Assembly: GCF_004366075.1 (NCBI RefSeq)
Contig: NZ_SODU01000001.1
Coordinates: 1,757,134-1,821,133, forward strand
Origin: Kribbella pratensis
Lineage (GTDB): Bacteria > Actinomycetota > Actinomycetes > Propionibacteriales > Kribbellaceae
DNA: 64,000 nucleotides
Reading direction: 5' to 3'
In this document: in pieces, positions 52,296 through 60,904 of the stretch
Numbering within the stretch: position 1 is the stretch's first letter
How the letters are laid out: every line of letters begins with the position of its first letter
Notes under the pieces: model-generated
What the model was told of the DNA's origin: nothing
Databases searched by the model: none
The model's input: only the letters and a program-made list of their open reading frames with translations
Made by a program: the position numbers and the translations under genes

Positions 52296-53287
52296 CAGCG
52301 AGCCACTCCCTTCGGCGGTTGGTGCAGACGGGCTGCGACATGCCGGTAGGCGAGCACGAACCGCACGGTGTCGGCGACCCAGTCGCGGTCGGTCCGCAGC
52401 ACCAGATGCCCGGCACCTACCCTACGCAGGGCGGCCCTCGTTCGTTCCCGCTGCGCGAGCGCGGCCGTCCCGAAAGCCTCCCGGACCTTGCGCCGCCGGG
52501 TGTCGATCTCGCGCACCTCACCGGTCTCCGGGTCACCGATCGTGACGACGCCGATGTTCGGCAGCTCCAGCTCGCGCGGGTCGACGATCTCGACCGCCAG
52601 CACCTGGTGCTGCGCGGTCAGCTTGCGCATCGCCCGTTCCCAGGACGGCTCGATCTGGCTGGCCACCTCGCCGTCGTGCGGCGTGAGGAAGTCGGAGACG
52701 ATCACACGCAGCCCGCGCTTGCGCTGCGTCCGCGCCATCGACTCGAGCGCCGCGGCCAGGTCGCTGCGGTGTGCCTCCTCGTCGCTGTTGAACTGCTCGG
52801 CCAGCAGCGCGCGCAGCAGGCCGTAGAGCGCGAGCCGCCCGGACCGCGCCGGCCAGCGGCGCAGCGCCGAGTCGCGCAGCATCAGCCCACCGAAGCGGTC
52901 GCCCAGCCGGTGGGTCAGGAACCCGACCGTGGCGACGGCCGCGACCGCGAGCTCCCGCTTCTCGAGTGTCGACGTACCGAAGTCCATCGAGCCGGACAGG
53001 TCCACCAGCGCCCAGGTCTCCAGCTCCCGGTCCGCGATCAGGTCACGGACGTGCGGAACCGTGGTACGCGCGGTGACCGCCCAGTCCATCCGCCGTACGT
53101 CGTCGCCGACCTGGTACTCCCGCGCCTCGGCGAGCTCGGTGCCGGGCCCCGGGAGCAGGCCGAGGTGTTCCCCGTGCAGGTAGCCCTCGAGCCGCCGTAC
53201 GACGGTCAGCTCCAGCCGCCGCAACGCACGCTCGGGGGCGAGCTGCGAGATCGTCATCGCAACCCGCGGATCTGGACGGTTGGGCAC
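52295..53287 (-). CDS. DUF58 domain protein
   Basis: The 330-residue protein has the DUF58 core GPGTELAEAREYQVGDDVRRMDWAVTARTTVPHVRDLIADRELETWALVDLSGSMDFG, where DLSGSM resembles a VWA metal site. It is the standard partner of MoxR ATPases and VWA proteins. GTG 53287 overlaps the MoxR TAG (TAGTG), which supports this start by coupling; an ATG at 53257 (MTISQLAPE) is an alternative. The exact role is unknown. Confidence 0.92.
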   Translation of the reverse strand: MPNRPDPRVAMTISQLAPERALRRLELTVVRRLEGYLHGEHLGLLPGPGTELAEAREYQVGDDVRRMDWAVTARTTVPHVRDLIADRELETWALVDLSGSMDFGTSTLEKRELAVAAVATVGFLTHRLGDRFGGLMLRDSALRRWPARSGRLALYGLLRALLAEQFNSDEEAHRSDLAAALESMARTQRKRGLRVIVSDFLTPHDGEVASQIEPSWERAMRKLTAQHQVLAVEIVDPRELELPNIGVVTIGDPETGEVREIDTRRRKVREAFGTAALAQRERTRAALRRVGAGHLVLRTDRDWVADTVRFVLAYRHVAARLHQPPKGVAR

Positions 53288-54321
53288 TACACGAACTCCG
53301 GGCGGCCGGAGCCGTCGGTGCCGTCGCGCCAGACCGGCTGCGGCGGCGGGACGGTGGCCAGGATCCGCTCGATCACCGCGCGCGGGTCGATGTTGTCCGC
53401 GACCGCGTCGAAGGTCAGACCGAGCCGGTGCCCCATCACGTCGAGCGCGACGGTCTGGACGTCGCTCGGCAGCAGGTAGTCCCGGCCGTGGATCAGCGCC
53501 AGCGCCCGGCCGGCCGCGATCAGGCCGAGGGTCGCGCGCGGGCTGACGCCGAGCTCGATGATCGGCTCCAGGTCAGGCAGGTGGAAGTCGGTCGGCGTCC
53601 GGGTCGCCATCACCAGGCGCACGGCGTACTCCGCGACGAGGTTGTGCACGAAGACCTGCTCCGCGGTCCGCTGCAGCTCGAGGATCGTCTCCGGCTTCAG
53701 CACCTGCCGCGGCTCCGGCGGATCGACGCTCATCCGGCGGAGGATCTCGAACTCCTCGTGCCCGCGCGGATGCGGTACGTCGATCTTCACCAGGAACCGG
53801 TCGCGCTGCGCCTCGGGCAGCGGGTACACGCCCTCGGACTCGATCGGGTTCTGGGTCGCGATCACGATGAACGGCTTCGGCATCGGGAACGTCTGGCCGC
53901 CGATCGACACCTGCCGCTCGGCCATCAGCTCCAGCATCGCGGACTGCACCTTGGCCGGCGCGCGGTTGACCTCGTCGGCCAGCACGAAGTTCACGAACGT
54001 CGGGCCGAGCTCGATGTCGAAGGTCTCGCGGGTCTGCCGGTAGATCCGGGTGCCGACGATGTCGGACGGGACCAGGTCCGGGGTGAACTGGATCCGGGCG
54101 AACGTGCCGCCGACCACGCTGGCGAAGGTCCGGACGGCAAGCGTCTTGGCAACACCCGGAACACCCTCGAGCAGGCAGTGACCCTTGGCCAGCAGCGACA
54201 CCATCAAGGTCTCGACCATGTGCTCCTGGCCGACGATCACCCGCTTGACCTCGCCAAGGGCCTCGCCGATCAGCCGGGACTGCTGGGCCACCGTTCCTGC
54301 CGGCACCGTGGTTTCGGTCAT
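53287..54321 (-). CDS. MoxR family AAA+ ATPase
   Basis: The 344-residue ATPase has Walker A GVPGVAKT near residue 55, Walker B VLADEVNRA near 115, sensor ATQNPIESEGVYPLPEAQRDRF and the arginine finger region. MoxR ATPases act as chaperones that load cofactors or remodel VWA-protein complexes. It heads the operon with DUF58 and VWA genes. ATG 54321 follows GGAAGGACAGGC. The next gene upstream is divergent. Confidence 0.95.
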   Translation of the reverse strand: MTETTVPAGTVAQQSRLIGEALGEVKRVIVGQEHMVETLMVSLLAKGHCLLEGVPGVAKTLAVRTFASVVGGTFARIQFTPDLVPSDIVGTRIYRQTRETFDIELGPTFVNFVLADEVNRAPAKVQSAMLELMAERQVSIGGQTFPMPKPFIVIATQNPIESEGVYPLPEAQRDRFLVKIDVPHPRGHEEFEILRRMSVDPPEPRQVLKPETILELQRTAEQVFVHNLVAEYAVRLVMATRTPTDFHLPDLEPIIELGVSPRATLGLIAAGRALALIHGRDYLLPSDVQTVALDVMGHRLGLTFDAVADNIDPRAVIERILATVPPPQPVWRDGTDGSGRPEFV

Positions 54322-54548
54322 GCCTGTCCTTCCGGGGCCCGCACGCGAGCCTTGTCATTCCCCACTGGCAACACCAGCCATTCCATCAGATCACCGGGGC
54401 CAGCGCTCCCGGAGCCCCGTCCCATCCTCCCCCGCCACCCCAAATCCAGCTCCCGCCGTACCTGGAGCACCCCGGTCCGGAAATGGGTGCCGGGTGCTCG
54501 AGGTGGGTTCGGTGCGCGTGCTACCGGGGATGTGGTGGGATTGGGGTG

Positions 54549-55397
54549 ATGACTGCGACCGAATCCCAGCCGAAGGTGCAGCCGGAGGACCGGCCTGCGC
54601 TGGAGATTCCGGACGCCCTCCCGCTGCAGCCGGAGGACCCGCCGCGGGTCGGCGAGTTCTGGCTAACCGGCCGCCTCGGCGCCAACGCGGCCGGTTATCT
54701 GTACACCGCGAGCTCCGAGGACGGGCGGGACGCGATCGTCGCGATGATGACCGAGGGTTCGGCCGACGACGCCGCCGCCCGGGAGCGGTTCGTGAACGCC
54801 GTCGACGAGCTCCCCGAGGACGCCGTACTCGCGCACAACGACTCCGACGACGACGATCTCGCGCTCTGGGTCGCGATCGGGCCGATCCGGACCGACGACG
54901 GGTCCAGCGCGGCGTCCGACGAGCGGCTGATCGCCGAACGCCGCGGCGAAGAGGTCCTGTCCGCGGTGTTGATGGACCGGATCCCGCAGCCCGGGAAGCT
55001 CCGCGGACCGGACTTCCGGCACTACTGGGAGAACCGGCGGCGCCCCGGCCTGTTCCGGATCTGGCCGCTGCCGTGGCCGAACGTGCTGCGCCCGGCGTCG
55101 CGATGGGCCTTGGCGTTCGCACTGCTGACGATGGCCGTGATCATGGCGCTCGCGGTGTTCCTGGCGTGGCTGCTGTTCCGGCACGCCGCGCCGCTGGAGC
55201 CGGAGCCCGTCATCCCGACCCCGACCGGGACCACGACGGTCACCGTCACGCCCACCACACCGCCGCCCGGGACCGGGACGGGGTCCGCCACGCCGCCGAC
55301 GGCCAGCCCGACAACGGGCACACCGAGCACCGGTATCCCGACGGTGGCGCCGACGGGTTCACCCGGTACGGCGACGAACCCGGGCGACAAGTTCTAG
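54549..55397 (+). CDS. Kinase N-lobe-like single-pass membrane protein
   Basis: The 282-residue protein has a cytoplasmic part whose residues 35-85 (VGEFWLTGRLGANAAGYLYTASSEDGRDAIVAMMTEG...ARERFVNAVDEL) resemble the N-lobe of a Ser/Thr kinase: a P-loop-like LGANAAGYLY and a strand where the ATP lysine would be but is absent. No catalytic loop (HRD) or DFG exists. A membrane helix follows (about 185-210), then a Pro/Thr/Gly-rich extracellular tail. It may be a pseudokinase sensor; this is inference. ATG 54549 is chosen over an upstream GTG with a Cys-rich, unlikely N-terminus. The stop overlaps the convergent gene by CTAG. Confidence 0.75.
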   Translation: MTATESQPKVQPEDRPALEIPDALPLQPEDPPRVGEFWLTGRLGANAAGYLYTASSEDGRDAIVAMMTEGSADDAAARERFVNAVDELPEDAVLAHNDSDDDDLALWVAIGPIRTDDGSSAASDERLIAERRGEEVLSAVLMDRIPQPGKLRGPDFRHYWENRRRPGLFRIWPLPWPNVLRPASRWALAFALLTMAVIMALAVFLAWLLFRHAAPLEPEPVIPTPTGTTTVTVTPTTPPPGTGTGSATPPTASPTTGTPSTGIPTVAPTGSPGTATNPGDKF

Positions 55398-55642
55398 TTC
55401 GGTTGCTTGCGCCTCAGCAGGCTCCGTAGACCGAGCAGACTGATCACCGCCCAGCTGCCCTCCAGCAGCAGGAAGCCCCACGACAGCTGCATGGCCGCGA
55501 TCGTTGCCAGCACCCCCGATCCGAGCAGGTTCAGGAGCTGGTACGTGATCGTGCGCTGCTGCAGCTTGCCGGCCTGGGCGGCTGCGAACGCCACCAGAAT
55601 GGTGAGCGCGCCAACGATTTCGACGACATCGATCGCATGCAT
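55394..55642 (-). CDS. Small membrane protein (CBU_0592-like)
   Basis: The 82-residue protein MHAIDVVEIVGALTILVAFAAAQ... has about three hydrophobic helices and the features of the CBU_0592 family (IVGALTILVAFAAAQAGKLQQRTITYQLLNLLGSGVLATIAAMQLSWGFLLLEGSWAVISL). The function is unknown. GGGAGGGGG lies 8 bases before ATG 55642, so the longer frame to 55726 is rejected. It is convergent with the kinase-like gene and shares CTAG with it. Confidence 0.82.
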   Translation of the reverse strand: MHAIDVVEIVGALTILVAFAAAQAGKLQQRTITYQLLNLLGSGVLATIAAMQLSWGFLLLEGSWAVISLLGLRSLLRRKQPN

Positions 55643-55738
55643 GGGACGACCCCCTCCCTGAGGGGCAAGGCGTCGTCTTCTCCGACCGGGTACGGCGCCG
55701 CTCGTCCGGGGAGCCCGCTGGAACACGAACTCCTGGTG

Positions 55739-56530
55739 TCACGATAGCAAGCGCAGCAACTCCGGATCCTTCCAGAGCCGCTCCGGCACCGGCCGCCGGA
55801 CGAGCGCCGCGTCCGCCCGGATCTCCGCGGGTGACGACGCCGCGATCAGTACCGAGGTAACCGCGGAATGCCTGCTGGGAAAGGCGAGTGCGGCCTGCGG
55901 CAGTGAGACGCCGTACCGCTCGCAGACCGCCGAGAGCCGGCGTGCCTGGACGGTCTCCATGTGCAGCACTTGTGGCGTGAGTACGCCGGACACGACCGCG
56001 GAGACGCCGCGCGCGACGCAACGATCCAGCAGCGGCCGCGCCGACTGATCGAGCAGCTCGTACTGCCCGGTGAGCAGCACACAGTCCAGCTCGACGTCCC
56101 GCACCAGCCGATCGAGCTCGCGCCAATCGTCCGACACCGCTCCGAACGCCTTGATCACGCCGTCGCGCCGCAGCCGATCGAGCACCGGGTACGCCGCGTC
56201 GTCGTCCTGCGCGAACACCAGATCGACGGCCAGACCGAGTCGCTCGCTGCTCGCCCGGACCGACTCCTCCGGGTTGGCGCCGACCACCTTCGTCGACACC
56301 AGGAACTCACCGCGCGGCCGCCGCTGCAACGCCGTGCCGAGGCGTCGCTCGGACTCGCCGTACGCCGGGGACGTGTCGAAGAACCTGATGCCGGCCTGGT
56401 ACGCCGCGTCGATCGTCGCGACTGCGGTCTCGTCTTCTGATTCATCGAGATGTGAGCCGCCGAGCCCGAAACGTGGCGGGCGGAACCGGCTGGTGGAGTG
56501 GGGTGCGAGCACCTGGCTCGGTGCGGCCAT
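55739..56530 (-). CDS. Aldo/keto reductase family protein, atypical active site
   Basis: The 263-residue protein has the AKR barrel features FGLGGSHLDESEDETAVATIDAAYQAGIRFFDTSPAYGESERRLG (Asp and Tyr of the tetrad) and FLVSTKV (Lys). The segment VDLVFAQDDDAAYP aligns with the usual DILYVHDPD, so the catalytic His is Gln. The C-terminus is short for the family, with no long NADPH-binding tail. It resembles D-threo-aldose dehydrogenase/L-fucose dehydrogenase-type members. GGAGG precedes ATG 56530 by 8 bases. Activity is uncertain because of the missing His. Confidence 0.85.
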   Translation of the reverse strand: MAAPSQVLAPHSTSRFRPPRFGLGGSHLDESEDETAVATIDAAYQAGIRFFDTSPAYGESERRLGTALQRRPRGEFLVSTKVVGANPEESVRASSERLGLAVDLVFAQDDDAAYPVLDRLRRDGVIKAFGAVSDDWRELDRLVRDVELDCVLLTGQYELLDQSARPLLDRCVARGVSAVVSGVLTPQVLHMETVQARRLSAVCERYGVSLPQAALAFPSRHSAVTSVLIAASSPAEIRADAALVRRPVPERLWKDPELLRLLS

Positions 56531-56596
56531 CGCACTCACCTCCGCTGGTCGGTTACCTACCAGGATCAGGGCTCGGCGGCTTCCGCGCATCTCGAA

Positions 56597-59053
56597 CTAG
56601 CGCCCTGATGCGTACAGGGCTTGCACCTCCGCGTCGGTCAGGGCCCGGTCGAACAGGTGCACCTGGTCGACCGTCCCGTCCAGGAAGTCGACCTGGTTGC
56701 CGCCGAACTTCGCGCGGCCGATCACCGTGTTGCCGGTCGAGCTCGAATCCAGCGTGCAGGCGGACTTGGCGGCGACGAGCTGACCGTCGACGTACAGCCG
56801 CAGCTCACCCTTCACCACGTCGCGTACGCCGGTGACGTGGTACCACTGCCCTGGGTTCGGCTTCGTCGGCGACAGCGCGCGGATCCCCGGGAAGCTCATC
56901 GCGAACCGCTGGTCCTGGCCGGAGTACTGCAGGAAGAAAGCGCTGTCGCGATCGCCGTCCTGGCTGACGAACGTCTGGAACGAGCCGTCGGCCTTGTTCA
57001 GCTTCACCCAGGCGCTGGCGGTGTAGTTCTTGCTGGTGTCGAGCAGCGCCGCGCCGGCGTCGGCGTACTGGCCGGATCCGTTCAGCGCGAGGCCTTGGCC
57101 GTTCTTACCCGGTCCGTAGACCGCGCCGCCTTGCAGAGTCGCGTCGTTGTTGCCTACGGCATCGTCTCCGGATCCGTCCAGCGGGTAGAAGTGGATCCCG
57201 TCGGCGCCGGGCGTGCCCGGGCCGGGGTCCGGGGTTCCGGTGCCGGTTCCGTCCGCATTGTCGACAATCTGTTTGTTGATCGTCCGAACTTGGACAAAGT
57301 CCATCTTCGGCACCCGGCGGTCGTAGGTGAAGAAGCCGTTCAACTCCCCCTCGACGTCGGTGATCTGGGTGTAGACCGAGCCGCTGATCCCACACTGCTC
57401 GGCGGACCTCAGCACATCGGTCTGGTTCTCGACGTACCTGCGGGTGAGCGTCGCCGAGTCAGGCTCCATCTCGTACGCCGACCCGTCGCCGAACCACATG
57501 TGGTCGGGCACCTTCAGGCCGAACCCGCCGTGCTCACCGTCGACCGCCGCACGGTCGCTCGTCGGCGCCGTGGTCGCCGGGCCGAGGTACGCGTGATAGT
57601 CGAGGAGATCACCGCGGCCGGAGTCGCCGTGGGAGTTGCAGCAGTTCACGCCGCTGTGAGCATTGACCAGACGGGACGGGTCCTGCGCCTTGACCGAGTC
57701 GGCGATCGCGCCGGTCTCGGTCCGGTCCCACTCGCCCCAGCCCTCGTTGAACGGCACCCAGACGGTGATCGACGTGAAGCTCTTGTGCTCCTCGACCATC
57801 TCGTGCAGCTCGGACTTGAACTGGGTGCGCCACGGCTCGGGCATCGCGTCGGTCTTCGACGCCGGCATGTCCTGCCACACCATCAGGCCGAGTTTGTCGG
57901 CCCAGTAGTACCAGCGGTCCGGCTCGACCTTGATGTGTTTGCGGACGGTGTTGAAACCGAGTCGTTTGTGCTGCTCGAGGTCGAAGCGGAGCGCCGCGTC
58001 GGTCGGCGCCGTGTTCAGTCCGTCCGGCCAGAAGCCCTGGTCGAGGGTGGACAGGTTGAACAGGATCTTCCCGTTCAGCGCCATCCGAAGCTTGCCATCG
58101 GCCCCTTTCTGCAGGCCGACCGAGCGCATCCCGGCGTACGAACCGATTTGGTCTACCGTTTTGCCGCGGTCGAGCAGCTTGACCTTGAGGTCGTACAGGA
58201 ACGGGTTGGCGGGCGACCAGGTCTTCGGGTTCGGGATCTTCAGCCGGAGTTCGGTGTCCGCCTTACCTCTCACCTGGCCGACCTGCCGGCGTCCGTCGTA
58301 CGCCGTCACCTCGACGTCGAGGTTGGTCGGGCCGGAGGTCTCTGCGGTCACCTTGAGGGTCTGGTTCGGCAGGTCCGGCGTGAGTCGGAGGCGGCTGATC
58401 GAGGCGACGTTCACCGGCTCCATCCAGACGGTGCGCCAGATGCCGGAGCTGCCCTGGTAGAAGATGCCGTGGTCGCTGACCTCGCGCTGCTTGCCGATCG
58501 GCTGGTACGTCTCGTCGGTGAGGTCCTCCGCCCAGACGATCAGCTCCTGCGCGCCCTTCGCGTGCAGGGCGTTGGTGACGTCGACGTCGAAGCCGTCGTA
58601 CCCGCCGCGGTGCGTGGCGACCTGCCGTCCGTTCACCCAGACCTTCACGTCGTAATCGACCGCGCCGAAGTGCAGCACGAGCCGCCGGCCCTTCCAGGTG
58701 TCGGGGACCTGGAAGGTACGGCGGTACCACATGCGGTCCTCGTGCTTCTGCAGACCGGACAGGGCGGACTCGATCGGGTACGGGACGAGCACCTTCTCGG
58801 TGAGCGTGCGTCCGAACGGGGGCTGCTCGTCCATCGCGGCAGGCGCCCACTCCCAGAGGCCGTTGAGGTTGCGCCATTCCGGGCGGGTCAACTGCGGGCG
58901 TGGGTACTCCGGGAGGGCGTTCGTGGGCGAGACGTCGTCCGTCCACGGGGTGGTGAGGGGTGGTATACCAACCTGCCAATCGGGTGTTGCCTGACCTGTC
59001 GGGACCAGAACGGCCGAGGCCACGAGGACTGCTGCGGTGAGGACTTTGAACAT
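56597..59053 (-). CDS. Secreted GH2 glycoside hydrolase with LamG domain
   Basis: The 818-residue protein has a signal peptide (FKVLTAAVLVASAVLVPTGQA), a GH2 sugar-binding domain (WYRRTFQVPDTWKGRRLVLHFGAVDYDVKVWVNG), an immunoglobulin-like domain, and a TIM barrel with VPFNEGWGEWD (acid/base Glu in the NE motif) near residue 430. After a Gly/Pro/Thr linker near 605, a C-terminal concanavalin/LamG domain follows. It probably removes beta-linked sugars (galactose, glucuronic acid or mannose) from polysaccharides outside the cell. AAAGGA lies 7 bases before ATG 59053. It is downstream of a Tat-signal stub and a secreted CocE-like hydrolase on the same strand. Confidence 0.92.
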   Translation of the reverse strand: MFKVLTAAVLVASAVLVPTGQATPDWQVGIPPLTTPWTDDVSPTNALPEYPRPQLTRPEWRNLNGLWEWAPAAMDEQPPFGRTLTEKVLVPYPIESALSGLQKHEDRMWYRRTFQVPDTWKGRRLVLHFGAVDYDVKVWVNGRQVATHRGGYDGFDVDVTNALHAKGAQELIVWAEDLTDETYQPIGKQREVSDHGIFYQGSSGIWRTVWMEPVNVASISRLRLTPDLPNQTLKVTAETSGPTNLDVEVTAYDGRRQVGQVRGKADTELRLKIPNPKTWSPANPFLYDLKVKLLDRGKTVDQIGSYAGMRSVGLQKGADGKLRMALNGKILFNLSTLDQGFWPDGLNTAPTDAALRFDLEQHKRLGFNTVRKHIKVEPDRWYYWADKLGLMVWQDMPASKTDAMPEPWRTQFKSELHEMVEEHKSFTSITVWVPFNEGWGEWDRTETGAIADSVKAQDPSRLVNAHSGVNCCNSHGDSGRGDLLDYHAYLGPATTAPTSDRAAVDGEHGGFGLKVPDHMWFGDGSAYEMEPDSATLTRRYVENQTDVLRSAEQCGISGSVYTQITDVEGELNGFFTYDRRVPKMDFVQVRTINKQIVDNADGTGTGTPDPGPGTPGADGIHFYPLDGSGDDAVGNNDATLQGGAVYGPGKNGQGLALNGSGQYADAGAALLDTSKNYTASAWVKLNKADGSFQTFVSQDGDRDSAFFLQYSGQDQRFAMSFPGIRALSPTKPNPGQWYHVTGVRDVVKGELRLYVDGQLVAAKSACTLDSSSTGNTVIGRAKFGGNQVDFLDGTVDQVHLFDRALTDAEVQALYASGR

Positions 59054-59103
59054 GAGCGCGTCCTTTCGGGGCGGAGAAAGGCGATCCCATGACAACGCTC
59101 TCA

Positions 59104-59274
59104 CTACAAAAACGCAAGAGCTCGCGCACGATCAAACATCGACACAGACCGGAGTCGGCGTGCTGAAGTCGCCGGCCCGAGGTACAACGTCCCGCCGGCC
59201 TCGCGGGTTGCGGCCTGGTGGATCGGGACGAGGGCGGCGGTGAAGCCGAGGAATCCCCGACGGCTGAGGTTCAC
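59104..59274 (-). pseudogene. Truncated Tat-signal protein (56-residue stub)
   Basis: GTG 59274 starts a 56-codon frame beginning NLSRRGFLGFTAALVPIHQA, a good twin-arginine signal (SRRGFLG). After about 28 residues the sequence loses secreted-protein character and ends at 59104. The GTG overlaps the TGA of the upstream hydrolase gene (GTGA), so translation is coupled. It looks like the front of a Tat-exported enzyme whose body has been deleted, left between two other secreted hydrolase genes. A real small peptide is possible but less likely. Confidence 0.5.
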
Positions 59275-60845
59275 GCCGCAACCGGAACGCTGACCCATGA
59301 CGGATCGTCCGCCGGCGAACTGAACGTCACCGTCGACCCGACCACGCTGCGCCCGAGGTACCGCGGGTCGACCGTGTCGACCACGAGCACGAGATGATGC
59401 CCGGCAGGCACCTCCCAGCTAGTCGCCTCGAGCCGGACGTCGAGCGGGATCGCCTTGCCCGGCGTCGCCCCGCGCAGCGTGTACGGCTTGTGCGAGATCA
59501 ATGAGCCGACGCCGAGCGCGTCGACGTCGTACAGGTAGGCGAACAGCGACGTACTCGCCGCCGACGGTTTGACGGTGAGATGTACCTTCGGCGACCCGTT
59601 GACCACGGCCGCACGATCGAACGCCGGGCCGGACCAAACACCCGCGAACGTTCTGTCCACGAGCGGCGTCGCCACCCCGGTCGGGATCGACAGCAGCCCT
59701 TGCAGGGCGCCCGATACGAGCGCGACGCCACTGTCGGCAACAGTTGGTATACCGGCCCCGATCGCCCGGCTCCACCCGGTCGACTCGTGCCCCTGCAGCG
59801 CACCGGCCTTCGTCAAGTACGACGTACGCTCCTGGCCGACCGCTGCCCAGTTCGCATACCCACGCCACACGCCGCGCTGCGACTTCAGCTGCACCGGCTC
59901 CTCCGTGTCGGCGCCGTTATCCACGCCCGTGAGGTAATGCCGCAACCACCCAGCCAGTTCGTCCCACGTCTCATTTGGTAGACCAATCGCCCCACTCGTC
60001 TCCTGCGTGGCGTGATCACCGTGCGCCAGCAGGAGCCGCTTCGGACCGGTCAGCGCGGTGAAGAAGTCTGTGTACTGCGCCGGCGGGAAGATGGAGTCCT
60101 CGAACGCGTTCGCGAGGAAGACCGCCGGTTTCCGTGCGTTGATTTGGTCTACCATCGTCGCCGCCGAGCGAACGGGCGACAGTTGCTTCGCCTCCGCAAT
60201 CGCACCGTCGAAGTCACCGGTGACGAACTTCGTCTGCAGGGACGCCATCTCTGGCCCGGGCCGGCCGGTGACGTTGCCCAGGGCAAGCAGACCGGCGACG
60301 GCCTGCAGCGCGACCGTGTCGTTCGGATCCAGCGACCGGATCAGATCCGCCCAGCCGCTCAGCGCACCGACCGCCTTGATCCGCGGGTCCTTCGCCGCGG
60401 CGAGCAGCGACGTACCGGCGCCGTACGAGATCCCGACCGCGGCGACGCGGCTGGTACCCGCCGAGGTGTGCTCGGCTGCCCAGTCGATCACCTTGCTGAC
60501 ATCGGCGACCGTCGGCGGACCGGCGATGTCGATGCCGCCGCCGGTGTCCCAGAAGCCGCGGCTCGAGTACGAGATCACCTGGAACCCGGCGGTGGCCAGC
60601 TTCGCGCCCTGACCGACGTACTCGACGTTCGGCACACCCCAACTCGACGGCATCACCACGAGCGGGAACGGTCCGTCGCCCTGCCCGGTCGGCGTCAGTA
60701 CGACGGCGCCGATCTCGATCCCGTCGGCGCCGGGGATGCGCTGGTACGACGTACTGAAACCTGCCGCGCCCTGACTCGCGTCCGCACGCGGACCGATCGC
60801 GATCAGGGTCAGGGCTACAGCAAGGGCGGCAGCGAGCTTGCGCAC
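59271..60845 (-). CDS. Secreted CocE/X-Pro peptidase-like alpha/beta hydrolase
   Basis: The 524-residue protein has a Sec signal peptide (RKLAAALAVALTLIAIGPRADA), an alpha/beta hydrolase with nucleophile Ser in GISYGAG near residue 150, acid Asp in NAFEDSIFP and His in AHGDHATQ near 280, and a C-terminal jelly-roll domain from about 380 (DVRLEATSWEVPAGHHLVLVVDTVDPRY), as in CocE and X-Pro dipeptidyl-peptidases. It should be a secreted esterase or peptidase. GGAGG sits 7 bases before GTG 60845. The stop overlaps the Tat stub start. Confidence 0.9.
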   Translation of the reverse strand: MRKLAAALAVALTLIAIGPRADASQGAAGFSTSYQRIPGADGIEIGAVVLTPTGQGDGPFPLVVMPSSWGVPNVEYVGQGAKLATAGFQVISYSSRGFWDTGGGIDIAGPPTVADVSKVIDWAAEHTSAGTSRVAAVGISYGAGTSLLAAAKDPRIKAVGALSGWADLIRSLDPNDTVALQAVAGLLALGNVTGRPGPEMASLQTKFVTGDFDGAIAEAKQLSPVRSAATMVDQINARKPAVFLANAFEDSIFPPAQYTDFFTALTGPKRLLLAHGDHATQETSGAIGLPNETWDELAGWLRHYLTGVDNGADTEEPVQLKSQRGVWRGYANWAAVGQERTSYLTKAGALQGHESTGWSRAIGAGIPTVADSGVALVSGALQGLLSIPTGVATPLVDRTFAGVWSGPAFDRAAVVNGSPKVHLTVKPSAASTSLFAYLYDVDALGVGSLISHKPYTLRGATPGKAIPLDVRLEATSWEVPAGHHLVLVVDTVDPRYLGRSVVGSTVTFSSPADDPSWVSVPVAA

Positions 60846-60856
60846 TGGAGGACCTC

Positions 60857-60896
60857 CGGCAACTGGAATTACCGGAGGGTAACCAGAAAGTTGCCG
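60857..60896 (-). terminator. Hairpin between SDR and CocE-like genes
   Basis: CGGCAACT (60857-60864) pairs with AGTTGCCG (60889-60896), with TTACC/GGTAA pairing inside. It begins 9 bases after the SDR stop on the minus strand and overlaps the leader of the CocE-like gene. Confidence 0.6.
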
Positions 60897-60904
60897 CTAT
60901 GTCA

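Noticed and set aside
58140..60160. ATTTGGTCTACC-type near-palindromes at about 58146, 59972 and 60143, with GGTATACC at 58961 and 59747
   Set aside because: All lie inside coding sequence and encode recurrent VDQI- or GIP-type residues; no promoter context. Could be re-examined if a LacI-type site search hits them.
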